Shown here: positions 17,743-26,612 of the stretch, piece by piece
How the letters are laid out: the number at the start of each line of letters is the position of its first letter
Position numbering within the stretch: position 1 is the stretch's first letter
NCBI RefSeq assembly: GCF_003244875.1
Contig: NZ_LXXZ01000040.1
Coordinates: 246,091-310,090, forward strand
Source: Stenotrophomonas sepilia
GTDB taxonomy: Bacteria > Pseudomonadota > Gammaproteobacteria > Xanthomonadales > Xanthomonadaceae
Length of the DNA: 64,000 bases
Direction of reading: 5' to 3'
Notes under the pieces: generated by a model
What the model was told of the DNA's origin: nothing
Database searches by the model: none
The model's input: the letters and a program-made list of their open reading frames with translations, nothing else
Translations under genes and position numbers: made by a program

Positions 17743-18741
17743 ATGTCGGCTGCCCGGCAACCACGTTCACTGCTGTCGGTTTCCCTTGATGTTTCCGTGC
17801 ACCGTACGTTGGCAGGTGCGCCGGCTTCCGGAAGCCGCGGAACCAAGGTAACGGATGCCCTGCCTCCCCCCACGATCCGTGCAGAAGGTCCGGCGCTCTG
17901 GCAGGCAAGGCGTGAAGAGGCCCACCTGTGGATCCTGCCCGTCCCCACCGCGCTACCCGGATCGATGCGATGCGTGACGGGCGAAGCAGGACGCATTGCC
18001 GCGGTTGCGCACACCATTCTGGGCCGGCCGAAGGTGGACATCACCGGCAGATGGGAGGGCTCGGGACTGAGCGCGTTGTTCACACTGGCCCGCGCGGTGT
18101 CTGAAGCCGAAACCATCCACCACAATCCCGACAACCTGACCCTGAAGGATGTTCTGCCGGCGGACGTCCATGCAGAATGGCAAGCGGCATTGAATGAGTG
18201 CGGAATCGATCCAATCGAGCTGGAACGCCTGCGTCCCCACTTCGCGGCCAGAGCGCTGCGCAAGGCCGTCATGGCCAGGCATCGGCTGGAGTCGCCGAAG
18301 GCATTCTGCAAGGAGCTGCGCAGGATAGGACGCGCGGGTGGAGCGCGCTACTTCGTGCCGCGCACTGAACTGGCTATCGACATCGCGGCAGCTGACGACT
18401 GCGGTAAACCGCATCCTGCACTGGATGACACGACACGGTTTGCGGTGCAGGTCGAACGACTCCGTCGCCTTCACGATACCGCCCGTGTTCAGTCCAAGGC
18501 CTGGGCGCAGGGCAATGCCCTTGGCATGTGTGGGCATGACGTGCCTATGGATATGCACGTGACAGCGACTGGCAGCAACGAGCTGGACACGCTTCGACGC
18601 GAGGCCTGGCTCAGCGCAGTGGAAACCGTAACTGCGGGAAGATCAACCACGCTTGCGATGCTCGATATTGCAGATGCGTTCGACGGGAATGGCTACATCA
18701 GAGCGCTGCGCGAACGCGGTTTCAGCTTCCAGCCGGCGTAG
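17743..18741 (+). CDS. Degenerate TraB/GumN-like protein, 332 aa
   Basis: Residues about 47-75 (GPALWQARREEAHLWILPVP, then TALPGSM) resemble the opening of TraB/GumN-family proteins, usually GPALWxV...LW(I/V)LGTxxPLP. Here the usual Gly-Thr is replaced by Pro-Val, so a key part of the fold's putative active site is missing. The C-terminal half (RREAWLSAVETVTAGRSTTLAMLDIADAF) fits the conserved end of such proteins. No clear signal peptide is seen. The ATG at 17743 has a GGAG site. The function is unknown. A strong hairpin follows. Confidence 0.6.
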   Translation: MSAARQPRSLLSVSLDVSVHRTLAGAPASGSRGTKVTDALPPPTIRAEGPALWQARREEAHLWILPVPTALPGSMRCVTGEAGRIAAVAHTILGRPKVDITGRWEGSGLSALFTLARAVSEAETIHHNPDNLTLKDVLPADVHAEWQAALNECGIDPIELERLRPHFAARALRKAVMARHRLESPKAFCKELRRIGRAGGARYFVPRTELAIDIAAADDCGKPHPALDDTTRFAVQVERLRRLHDTARVQSKAWAQGNALGMCGHDVPMDMHVTATGSNELDTLRREAWLSAVETVTAGRSTTLAMLDIADAFDGNGYIRALRERGFSFQPA

Positions 18742-18763
18742 CCACTGAGCTGCGGGCCTGAGT

Positions 18764-18786
18764 CCGGGCAGCACTCTGCTGCCCGG
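18764..18786. terminator. Bidirectional hairpin between convergent genes
   Basis: ccgggcagca (18764-18773), loop ctc, tgctgcccgg (18777-18786): a perfect 10-bp stem placed exactly between the convergent TraB/GumN-like and AhpD-like genes. Confidence 0.75.
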
Positions 18787-18797
18787 AGCAATTGCAC

Positions 18798-19334
18798 TCA
18801 GCGCAGCGCGACCTTCGGGAAGTCCACCGGCACGTCGAACGCCACGTTGACGTAGTTGGTGAACAGGTTGAGCGCCACATGCGCGAGGATCTCCACGATC
18901 TGCTCATCATCGAAGCCAGCCGCGCGCAGCGCCTGCACGTCGCCGTCGGCGATCTGCGCACGCTGCTCGACCACCTTCAACGCGAAGTCGAGCGCCGCCG
19001 CAGTGGCCGGGTCGCTGGACTGGCCGATCTGCGCGGCCGCCATCTGCTCGCTGCTGGCACCAGCCTTGCGGCCCAGCGCGGTGTGCGCGGCCAGGCAGTA
19101 CTCGCAGGCGTTGCGGTTGGCGATGGCCACGGCGATCTGCTCGCCCAGCAGCGGCGACAGGCGACCGCCGCCCAGCGCGCCGAACGAACCCCACATGCTC
19201 TGCAGGGCGGCCGGCGAGTTGGCCACGGCGCGGAACATGGCCGGGGTGGCGCCGAAAGCGGCGTGGACCTGGCCCAGCAGGGCCTGGCGGTCGGCGGTGG
19301 TGTTGGCGGCATCGATCAGGGGGACACGGGACAT
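18798..19334 (-). CDS. AhpD-like carboxymuconolactone decarboxylase family protein
   Basis: A 178-residue protein of the AhpD/CMD family, mostly helical peroxidase-like proteins. The redox motif CEYCLAAH gives Cys77, Cys80 and His84, the arrangement used by alkylhydroperoxidases, and SPLLGEQIAVAIANRNACEY is the usual lead-in. The C-terminal NLFTNYVNVAFDVPVDFP is typical of the YciW/AhpD subgroup. It probably acts in peroxide or organic radical defence in the cytoplasm. It is divergently transcribed from an AraC-type regulator 106 nt away that may control it. Confidence 0.88.
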   Translation of the reverse strand: MSRVPLIDAANTTADRQALLGQVHAAFGATPAMFRAVANSPAALQSMWGSFGALGGGRLSPLLGEQIAVAIANRNACEYCLAAHTALGRKAGASSEQMAAAQIGQSSDPATAAALDFALKVVEQRAQIADGDVQALRAAGFDDEQIVEILAHVALNLFTNYVNVAFDVPVDFPKVALR

Positions 19335-19440
19335 GGTGGATCTCCTTGGGAAAGCGCCCGGGATTGGACGACCCGCTCATCCTAGGTAGACTCGCCGGAC
19401 GCATCAGTCGTAATTCGCCATACATGTTGTCCATACGTCC

Positions 19441-20322
19441 ATGAGCATGCCCGCCGCCGCCCCTGCGCCAGATCGACTCTCCTGCCTGCTGGAACGCTTC
19501 CGGGTGCAGGCGGCGCTGTTCTACAGTGGCCCGCTGTGCGGGCGGCATGTCTTCGAGCCGCAGCCCGGTCGTGCGTTCCTGCACATCCTGCGCCAGGGTG
19601 AAATGGAAGTCCGCCATCCCGACGGCGATATCGCGCTGCCCCGGCTGAAGATCGACACACCCAGCCTGCTGCTGTACCCGCAGCCGCTGCACCATGTGTT
19701 CTTCAACGCGCCGCTGGATGGCCCGGATTTCACCTGCGCCACGCTGGATTTCGATGGCGGTGCGCGCAATCCGATCGTGCAGTCGCTGCCACCGGTGATG
19801 GTAGTACCGCTGGCGGCCATCGGCGAACTGGATGACACCCTGCAGCTGCTGTTTGCCGAGGCCGATCGCCAGCGCTGCGGTTCACGGCTGCTGACCAATC
19901 GCCTGTTCGAGGTGGCGCTGATCCAGATCCTGCGCTGGGTGGTCGACCACCCGGATGCAGCGGGCGTCAGTCACGGACTGATGCGCGGGCTGTCCGACGC
20001 GAGGCTGGCACGCACGCTGGTGGCGATGCACCAGGCACCGCAGGACGAATGGACGCTGCCCCGGATGGCCGCGACCGCCGGCATGTCGCGCAGCGCATTC
20101 GCGGCAGTGTTCAAGGAGGTGATGCAGGCGACGCCGGCCGCTTATCTGCTGGACTGGCGGCTGAGCCTGGCCTGCGCGCAGCTGCGGGCCGGCGTGGCGG
20201 TCAAGCAGGTAGCGGTCGAGGTGGGGTTTGCCGATACCGCGTCGTTGTCGAAGGCGTTCCGCAAGCGGCTGGGGGCATCGCCCAGGGCGTGGCTGGCCGC
20301 GAGCGCCACGCAGGCTCGGTAA
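19441..20322 (+). CDS. AraC-family transcriptional regulator
   Basis: A 293-residue regulator with an N-terminal cupin domain (about residues 10-180; GRAFLHILRQGEMEVRHPDG, PSLLLYPQPLHHVF) and a C-terminal double helix-turn-helix (WTLPRMAATAGMSRSAFAAVF, then VAVEVGFADTASLSKAFRKR). This is the Cupin_6 type of AraC regulator, often encoded divergently from oxidoreductases that it controls. The AhpD-like gene on the opposite strand is the obvious candidate target. The ATG at 19441 has no strong ribosome-binding site; a second Met follows two codons later. Confidence 0.9.
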   Translation: MSMPAAAPAPDRLSCLLERFRVQAALFYSGPLCGRHVFEPQPGRAFLHILRQGEMEVRHPDGDIALPRLKIDTPSLLLYPQPLHHVFFNAPLDGPDFTCATLDFDGGARNPIVQSLPPVMVVPLAAIGELDDTLQLLFAEADRQRCGSRLLTNRLFEVALIQILRWVVDHPDAAGVSHGLMRGLSDARLARTLVAMHQAPQDEWTLPRMAATAGMSRSAFAAVFKEVMQATPAAYLLDWRLSLACAQLRAGVAVKQVAVEVGFADTASLSKAFRKRLGASPRAWLAASATQAR

Positions 20323-20334
20323 ATGGGTGAGGGG

Positions 20335-20496
20335 TGGAGTCGGCCGCTGGTCGACTATCGCGCGACGCGCGGGATTTTCGTTGTCTGACCGAAGGGCAGC
20401 CGACCAGCGGTCGGCTCTACCACGGGCGATCGAAGCGGCATTTCCGTGGCCTGACCGAAGGGCTGCCGACCCGCGGTCGGCTCTACCACGGGCGAT
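20335..20496. repeat. SMAG-like repeat with a duplicated half
   Basis: The arm gtcggccgctggtcgac pairs with gccgaccagcggtcggctct. A 46-nt unit containing the second arm (ctgaccgaagggcagccgac to cacgggcgat, 20385-20430) is repeated almost exactly at 20451-20496. No gene lies between 20323 and 20517. Confidence 0.75.
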
Positions 20497-20517
20497 GTCG
20501 GCGCGCCGGCTGGCCGC

Positions 20518-21075
20518 TCAACTGGACGTGCCGTCAGACTTTGCCAGCAGCCCGGCGATGCGCTCGGCCACCTGGGCACGTACGCCTTCATCCAGCTGCC
20601 CTTCGTACATCGCCTCGTAGATCCACAGGCCGTCGGCCGCCAGGCGCGCCACGAAATTGTCGAGCGTCGTCGGATCCACATTCCCGGCCTCCGGCGCGGA
20701 CGGTGCCCAGCGCTGAACCGCCGGGCCCCACGGACGCTCACCCGCCTCCGGGTCGGCCGATTCGAGCATGAACATCAGTTCGGCACGGGTGGCGCTCTGG
20801 GCCGACACGCGCACGAAGGTCTGGTAACGCTCCAGCGCCGAGGCTTCGTCCGCACGCTTCCCCAGCAGCGTTTCCATGGACGCCTCCCAGGCCTGCGCCA
20901 GGTACTCGTCGATCCCGCGCAGCAGCGCCTCGCGCGAGGGAAAGTGGTACAGCAGGCCGCCGCGGGTCAGCCTGGCCTCGGCCGCCACCGACTCGAAGGT
21001 CACCGCACGCACGCCGTCACGATTGATCACGTTGACGGCGGCGTCGAGGATGCGGTCGCGCTTGCTGGTTCTCAT
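20518..21075 (-). CDS. TetR-family regulator
   Basis: A 185-residue repressor-like protein. The N-terminal helix-turn-helix is typical (RILDAAVNVINRDGVRAVTF, ESVAAEARLTRGGLLYHFPS). The C-terminal ligand domain resembles the TetR_C family found next to SmvA-like pumps. It starts 4 nt after the stop of the MFS pump gene, so the two are co-transcribed. A 34-bp dyad upstream of the pump is its probable operator, giving autoregulated control of efflux. Confidence 0.9.
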   Translation of the reverse strand: MRTSKRDRILDAAVNVINRDGVRAVTFESVAAEARLTRGGLLYHFPSREALLRGIDEYLAQAWEASMETLLGKRADEASALERYQTFVRVSAQSATRAELMFMLESADPEAGERPWGPAVQRWAPSAPEAGNVDPTTLDNFVARLAADGLWIYEAMYEGQLDEGVRAQVAERIAGLLAKSDGTSS

Positions 21076-21079
21076 GGCG

Positions 21080-22612
21080 TCATTTTACGCGATCGGCCGC
21101 GCCCTCACGGCTGCCGGCCCGGCCACGCAGCAGGTGCGCCAGGATCGTCGCGCCCAGCGCCAGTACCGCCGTGATCACCAGCAGCACGCTCTGGTAGCCA
21201 CGGTCATATGCCGCCGCAGCCAGTGCGAACCAATCACCCTGCCCGCTCTCGCGCGCGGCATGCAGCGCCTGGGTGAAACCCTCGCGGGCAAGCGCGGGCA
21301 TATCGGCCGAGACCGGCAGGAACACGCTGTACATCGCCGCGCTCAGGCTGCCCAGCATCGCCACCGCCAGCAGGCCACCTAACTCGTAGGACACTTCTTC
21401 CACGGAAGACGCCATGCCCGCGCGGTGCGTCGGCACGTTGTTGAGGATGGCCGTGGACGCCACCGAGATGGCCGAACCCATGCCGAAGCCGGTGATCGCC
21501 ATGCCGGCGATCACCCAACCGAGGCCGTGCGGGAAGCCGAACGCCACCAGGCCGACGCCCAGCGCGCCCGTAGCCAGGCCACCGCAGATCAATGGGCGCA
21601 GGCCCACCCGGTGCAGGATGCTGCCGCCCAGCAGCGCACTGGGCAGGCTGCCCAGCGCCGCCACCGACACCAGCAGGCCCGCCTGCAGCGGCGTGAAACC
21701 TGCCACCAGCTGGAAGCGCTGCGTGGTGACCAGCTGCAGGCCGGCCATCGCGAACAGGGTGAACACCGCCGAAAGCGTGCCGGCCAGGAACGCCGGATTA
21801 CGGAAGATAGCGAAGTCCAGCAGCGGGTACGGCAGCTGCTGCTGGCGGCGTGCGAACGCTGCGCCGCTGGTGACAGCCAACAGCAGCGCGCCCGCGCCCA
21901 GCGCATACGACGGCGGCGTAGCGATCAGCGACTTGATCGCCAGCACCAGGCCGGACAGTGCCGTCAATGCCAGCAGCGACGAAACCAGATCCCACGGCCG
22001 CGAGGTGTCGCGCTGTCCTTCCGGCGCCAGCAGCAGCGTGGCCACGAAGGCGACCACCGCCACCGGCACGTTGATCAGGAACACCGAGCCCCACCAGAAA
22101 TGCTGCAGCAGCCAGCCGCCAATGATCGGGCCGAGCGCCGCACCGACGATGGCCACCGAACCCCAAATGGCGATGGCGATGTTGCGTTCGCGCTCTTCGT
22201 GGAAGCTCAGGCCGATCAGCGCCAGCGTGGCCGGCATCATCGCGGCCGCGCCGACCGCCAGCAACGCACGTGCGGCAATCAGCTGTGCTGCGGAGTCGGC
22301 GAACGCCGCTGCCAGCGAGGCGACGCCGAACACCACCAGGCCGATCAGGAACATGCGGCGGTGGCCGATGCGGTCGCCCAGCGTGCCCGCCCCCAGCAGC
22401 AGGCCGGCCATTACCAGTGGATAGGCATTGATGATCCACAGCGCCTGGCCGGCGCTGGCCGAGAGTTCCCCAGTCAGTGTGGGCAGTGCGGTGTAGAGCA
22501 CCGAGTTATCCAGCGTGACCAGCAGCAGGCCGGCGGCGACGGTGAACAACAGTGCCCACCGACGGGCACGCGACAGGGCCGGAGCGCCGGCCAAGGGCTG
22601 GGACAGAGCCAT
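21080..22612 (-). CDS. MFS drug efflux transporter, DHA2 (SmvA/QacA-like)
   Basis: A 510-residue inner-membrane proton antiporter with 14 predicted helices. The DHA2 signature LDNSVLYTALPTL is at helix 1, followed by WIINAYPLVMAGLLLGAGTL and GDRIGHRRMFLIGL (motif A), and GSVAIVGAALGPIIGGWLLQ (motif C of drug antiporters). Such pumps export quaternary ammonium compounds, methyl viologen and dyes. The ATG at 22612 has a GGAGAA-like site on the mRNA. Its operator-like dyad at 22640-22673 and the downstream TetR gene point to ligand-inducible expression. Confidence 0.88.
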   Translation of the reverse strand: MALSQPLAGAPALSRARRWALLFTVAAGLLLVTLDNSVLYTALPTLTGELSASAGQALWIINAYPLVMAGLLLGAGTLGDRIGHRRMFLIGLVVFGVASLAAAFADSAAQLIAARALLAVGAAAMMPATLALIGLSFHEERERNIAIAIWGSVAIVGAALGPIIGGWLLQHFWWGSVFLINVPVAVVAFVATLLLAPEGQRDTSRPWDLVSSLLALTALSGLVLAIKSLIATPPSYALGAGALLLAVTSGAAFARRQQQLPYPLLDFAIFRNPAFLAGTLSAVFTLFAMAGLQLVTTQRFQLVAGFTPLQAGLLVSVAALGSLPSALLGGSILHRVGLRPLICGGLATGALGVGLVAFGFPHGLGWVIAGMAITGFGMGSAISVASTAILNNVPTHRAGMASSVEEVSYELGGLLAVAMLGSLSAAMYSVFLPVSADMPALAREGFTQALHAARESGQGDWFALAAAAYDRGYQSVLLVITAVLALGATILAHLLRGRAGSREGAADRVK

Positions 22613-22639
22613 GGGAGAACCTGATGGGATGAAGTACCA

Positions 22640-22673
22640 CCGTAACTATACAGGATGTCCGGTATAGTTACGG
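22640..22673. promoter_or_regulatory. TetR-type operator upstream of the MFS pump
   Basis: ccgtaactatac (22640-22651) and gtatagttacgg (22662-22673) are perfect 12-bp inverted arms with a 10-bp spacer, 28 nt upstream of the pump start. Copies of gtaccacc flank the dyad at 22634 and 22679. The arms include TATAGT-like promoter bases. Confidence 0.8.
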
Positions 22674-22760
22674 AAACTGTACCACCGGTTCAGATTGGGG
22701 TCCGGCCAATGTTCATGTTGCCGCGCCGCGCCTGCCGAGTGTGGCCGGTGTCAGGGATCA

Positions 22761-23507
22761 TCACCGGCAGTGTTCCGGCAGCGCGGCGATGGCTGATACC
22801 ACGGCCGCCTGCATGCCCTGCCCTACGGCCATGTCCAGCTCCCCACCTGTATTCCCATGCTGGCGCCGCAGTTCGTCCTCGCACAGCCCGCGCACCCGCG
22901 CCCGGGCATTGGCGCGCAGGCTGCTGCACCGCCAATCGGTGCCACCCAGCGGCAACACCGAATACACCACGCTGTTGCAGGCATTGCCGGCCCGCTGCTG
23001 CAACGACACCCCACCAAAATCCCGTGGTTCGCTGCTGCGCTGCGGGTCGAAATAGCTGTCCGGGAACGTGCGCGCGTACTGCTCGATGTCCACCGCCAGG
23101 CTGCGCCCACCGGCCAGCGGCATCTGCAGCGGCTGGCCGCACGGCGTCGCATCAGCGCGATGCTGGATGTACTGGTAGATCGGCCGGTCCAGCGTTGGAT
23201 CCTGCTGGGTCACCGCACTGACCGCCGCCAGCACCGGCAACGACGCACGATTGGCCATGCGCGCCAGCAGCCCGGCCTGCGTCGGCTGGCAGCGGTCGCG
23301 CACTGTTGCCGCGAGCAGGAACAGCACGTCATTGCGAAACGCGTGGTCATCGCCCAAGCGCTGTTCGATGCGCTGGCGGGCATCGGACGCCGGTGCCGGG
23401 AACGCGACTTCCGGCGGCGCAGCGGGTGCAGCCCGCCGCTGCCACCACACCAGCAGCACAACTGCGCCCAGTAGCACCCCGGCAGCCAGGACCCAGCGCC
23501 GCCGCAT
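22761..23507 (-). CDS. Hypothetical membrane-anchored protein, 248 aa, end of zinc operon
   Basis: The N-terminus has one membrane helix (WVLAAGVLLGAVVLLVWW), so the rest probably sits in the periplasm. The remainder contains several Cys (DRCQPTQ, TPCGQPL, NACNSVVYS, WRCSSL, GLCEDEL) that could form disulfides. I do not recognise the family. Its ATG shares a base with the stop of the upstream DUF3299 gene (TGATG), so it is the last gene of the zrg-like operon. A role with the zinc system is inferred only from that position. Confidence 0.7.
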   Translation of the reverse strand: MRRRWVLAAGVLLGAVVLLVWWQRRAAPAAPPEVAFPAPASDARQRIEQRLGDDHAFRNDVLFLLAATVRDRCQPTQAGLLARMANRASLPVLAAVSAVTQQDPTLDRPIYQYIQHRADATPCGQPLQMPLAGGRSLAVDIEQYARTFPDSYFDPQRSSEPRDFGGVSLQQRAGNACNSVVYSVLPLGGTDWRCSSLRANARARVRGLCEDELRRQHGNTGGELDMAVGQGMQAAVVSAIAALPEHCR

Positions 23508-24127
23508 CAGTTGTGGATCGCCGTCAGCGTGGCCGCGGCGGCATCGTAGGACGCGCTGGCAATGTCCGCATCGAAGCGCTTCACCCGCAGGCGGCCGGCC
23601 AACCGGTACGGATCCCACAGATCGCCCAGCGCGATCGGCGTCGCCAGGGTCACGTGGATGATCTGGTTCGGCGGCGGTGGCGGCACGTGGATGCAGGCCC
23701 CGTAGAACGGCACGAACAGCAGTTCATCCACCAGACCGGCATCGTTGGTGCCGAGCGGTACCACGTAGCCATCCAGGTCCACCGCGCGGCCATCGGCAGC
23801 ATCGACCACGCGCGAGGAGCCGAACTGCTTGGCGCGATCGGGGCTGGAATGGTCGATCTCCTGCCCCGGCGGCGTGCCCGAGCCGGTGTCGTCGATCAGC
23901 CCGCCCACGCCGTCCATCCCATTGCGTGACAGGCCGATCTGCGGGGGCGGGCGCTGATAGGTGACTTCGTCGGGCCGCAACGCGTCCCAACGGTCGATCG
24001 GGGCTTCGGCCGTGGCGGAGGGCGCCGGCTTGTCCTGCGGCACGACCGCCACGGCATCGCCGCCCGGCGACGTACAGCCCGCCAGCCACAGGCATCCCAG
24101 CATGAGCAAAAGGGGGCTACGGTTCAT
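23507..24127 (-). CDS. DUF3299 lipoprotein (ZrgE-like)
   Basis: A 206-residue lipoprotein; the lipobox WLAGC ends near residue 18. The DUF3299 domain is in the C-terminal half, with the family hallmark FVPFYGACIHVPPPPPNQII. It is preceded by DLDGYVVPLG and followed by IALGDLWDPYRLAGRLRVKR. DUF3299 proteins accompany Zrg/FtsX-type ABC transporters linked to zinc. It overlaps the preceding DUF3299 gene by 11 nt. The two proteins share the central motif and are probably paralogues; the gene letter is uncertain. Confidence 0.82.
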   Translation of the reverse strand: MNRSPLLLMLGCLWLAGCTSPGGDAVAVVPQDKPAPSATAEAPIDRWDALRPDEVTYQRPPPQIGLSRNGMDGVGGLIDDTGSGTPPGQEIDHSSPDRAKQFGSSRVVDAADGRAVDLDGYVVPLGTNDAGLVDELLFVPFYGACIHVPPPPPNQIIHVTLATPIALGDLWDPYRLAGRLRVKRFDADIASASYDAAAATLTAIHN

Positions 24128-24668
24128 ACGGCCTCAGCTCCGCATCGCGCATGGTGTACGCCGAGCCGGCCAGATCGTCATCCAGCCGTTCGGCACGCAG
24201 GGTGCCGGCCAGGAAGAACGGCGAGTACATGTCCGGCATCTCGATCGGGCGCGGCAGCACCACGTGCACGATCTGGTTCGGCGGCGGCGGCGGCACGTGG
24301 ATGCAGGCGCCGTAGTACGGCACGAACAGGAATTCGGTCAGCCGCCCGTCCTGCGCATTGGCCAGCGGTACCACGTAGCCTGGCAGGCGCACCGGTCGCT
24401 GCAGGACCGTGTCCACCGTGCGGAAGGTGCCGAACTGCGGCATGCGCCGGTTGCCGTTGTGCTCGACCTCCGGGCCCTCGCCCCGCTCCAGCGCGGCCAG
24501 CTCATCCTTCGGCATCATCTGCAACCAGTCCAGCTCCTGCTCCGCAGCGCCTGCAGGGTCCTCGCGGTCGACCACCGGCGCGGGTGGCAAGGCCTGTAAG
24601 CCCGTATCCACCGGCCGCTCGCAGGCTGCCAGCGCCAGCACCATCGGCAATGACAGCATCCAGCGCAT
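24117..24668 (-). CDS. DUF3299 lipoprotein (ZrgD-like)
   Basis: A 183-residue protein with a short signal and lipobox ALAAC. The DUF3299 motif appears as FVPYYGACIHVPPPPPNQIV. It follows RLPGYVVPLANAQD, which closely parallels its downstream neighbour. The ATG at 24668 lies two bases after the permease stop, so translation is probably coupled. Both DUF3299 proteins would sit at the membrane on the periplasmic side, next to the transporter permease. Confidence 0.82.
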   Translation of the reverse strand: MRWMLSLPMVLALAACERPVDTGLQALPPAPVVDREDPAGAAEQELDWLQMMPKDELAALERGEGPEVEHNGNRRMPQFGTFRTVDTVLQRPVRLPGYVVPLANAQDGRLTEFLFVPYYGACIHVPPPPPNQIVHVVLPRPIEMPDMYSPFFLAGTLRAERLDDDLAGSAYTMRDAELRPYEP

Positions 24669-24670
24669 GC

Positions 24671-25924
24671 TCAGCCTCCCGGTGAAAGGCCATCGGCCAA
24701 GGTGCGCCGGTAGGCCAGCAATGCCGGCACCAGCCCAGCCACCGCACTGATCGCCAGCACCCCCGCCACCCACGCCAGCTCGCGGCCATCCGGCCAGACA
24801 TGGGTGATCGACAGGCCGAAGGTGGCCAGTACCCAGCCGCGCCCGGCAATGCTGGCGACCACCAGCAGCGACAGGGCCAGCACGCACGCCACCGCACTGG
24901 TCGCCACCGCTTCCACCACCAGCAGGCCGGCGATGTAACCCGGCCGTGCCCCGGTGGCACGCAGGATGGCCATCTCACGCCGCCGCTCCTGCAGGGTCGA
25001 GACCAGCAGCGCCACCAGCGAAACCATGCCCAGCAGCACCACCATCGCACTGATCAGCTGCAACGCCCGCTCGGCGGTACCCAGCGACTGCCATAGCTGC
25101 TGCAGCGTCACGCCGGGCAGGATCGCCAGCATCGCCTCGTCCGGGTACTCGTTGATCCTGCGCTGCACCGAGAACGTCGCGATGCGCGAGTTCAGGCCGA
25201 GCATGAAGGCGGTGATGCTGGTCGGGGTCAGGTCCAGATGACGCGCCTGCTCGGCGCTGACGCTCTGGCTGCGCAGCTGCACGCCCGAGCGTCAGTCGAC
25301 ATGGATCGCCTCGATGGCCGCCAGCGAGACCAGCAGCGACGAGTCGACCTGCGTGCCGGTGCGCTGCAGGATGCCGGTGACACGGAATGGCTTGTCGGCG
25401 TGCCTGGCCAGGGTGACTGCGCCGGTGCCGTGCGCCAGCACGATCTCATCACCGAGGACGACCTTCTGTGCCTGTGCCACCTCGGCACCGATCACCACGT
25501 CATACAGGTCATCGAACGGCCGTCCGCTCGCAAATGCAAGCACGTGCCCGGCGCCGTAGCGGTAGTGCTCGAAATAGGCATCGCTGGTACCGACCACGCG
25601 GTAGCCGCGCCAGGAATCGCCCAGCGAAAGCGGCACCGCCCACTTCACCTGCGGCATTGCGGACAGCGCCTGGTAGGACTGCCAGGACACGTTGTTGGTC
25701 GGGTCGCCGATATGGAACACCGAGTACAGCAGCAGGTTCACCGGCCCCGAACGCGCACCGACGATCAGGTCGGTACCGGACACGGTGCTGGCGAAGCCTT
25801 CGTGTGCTTGCGTGCGCACGCGCTCGACGCCCAGCAACAGCACCACGCTGAGGGTGATGACCAGCACGGTCAGGCCCACGCTCACGGCACGGCTGCGCAG
25901 GCTGGCCCAGGCAAGCTCAAGCAT
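24671..25924 (-). pseudogene. FtsX-like ABC permease (ZrgC-like) with in-frame TGA
   Basis: Together the two parts make a 417-residue permease with the usual layout: an N-terminal helix (VGLTVLVITLSVVLLLGVER), a large periplasmic MacB-like domain, and three C-terminal helices. An in-frame TGA at 25292-25294 falls at codon 211, in ...AIHVD-stop-RSG. Homologues as I recall them have Trp there (HVDWxSG), so TGG to TGA is the simplest explanation. No base is gained or lost. It overlaps the ATPase gene by 8 nt. The loss would inactivate the pump unless there is readthrough, or the stop is a sequencing error. Confidence 0.85.
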
Positions 25925-26612
25925 GGCCGGCACCTGCCTGGTTGATCTGAGACAGGGCAATCGTGCGGTCGAACAACCGCTCCAGGCTGTCGTCATGGCT
26001 GACCACCAGCACCGTGGTGCCGGCCGCCTGGCACTGCGCAGACATCAGCTGCAGGAACGCGGTGGCCGCGTCGCGATCGAGCGCCGAGGTTGGCTCATCT
26101 GCCAGCAGCAACGCCGGGCGGCCGATCAGGGCGCGTGCCGCCGCCACGCGCTGCTGCTGGCCAACGCTGAGTGTGCCTGCGCGCCGCTGCATCAGCGCCG
26201 GGTCCAGCTGCAGGGCCTGCAGCAGGCGGGTGATCTCGGCATCCACCGGGCCGCTGATGCGCGCGCTGCGCACGCGCGAGAAGCGCAGGCCCAGTGCGAT
26301 GTTGTCGCGCACGCTCAGAAACGGCAGCAGGTTGAACTGCTGGAAGATCACGCCCAGGTGGTCGGCACGGAAGCGGTCGCGTGCGGCGCCACGCATCGCC
26401 TGCAGTGCGTGGCCGGCGACCTCCACGCTGCCCTTGCCGGGCAGCAACACGCCCGCCAGCAGGCCCAGCAGCGTGCTCTTCCCGCCACCGCTGATCCCGC
26501 GCAGCAGCACGCTGCTGCCCTGCTCGATCCACAGCCGCGGCACATCCAGCACCAGGCGCCGGCCATAGCCGAACTGCACGCCATCCAACGCGATCACCGG
26601 TCGCAGGCTCAC
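25917..26612 (-). CDS. ABC transporter ATPase (ZrgB-like)
   Basis: A 231-residue nucleotide-binding protein of the MacB/LolD type. Walker A is GISGGGKST (residues 39-47), the Q-loop GVIFQQFNLLPF, the signature LSVGQQQR and Walker B LLLADEPTSALD, followed by the H-loop VVSHD. It would power the FtsX-like permease encoded just downstream. It overlaps both neighbours by a few bases in a tightly packed operon with the ZrgA-like gene upstream. Confidence 0.9.
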   Translation of the reverse strand: MSLRPVIALDGVQFGYGRRLVLDVPRLWIEQGSSVLLRGISGGGKSTLLGLLAGVLLPGKGSVEVAGHALQAMRGAARDRFRADHLGVIFQQFNLLPFLSVRDNIALGLRFSRVRSARISGPVDAEITRLLQALQLDPALMQRRAGTLSVGQQQRVAAARALIGRPALLLADEPTSALDRDAATAFLQLMSAQCQAAGTTVLVVSHDDSLERLFDRTIALSQINQAGAGHA

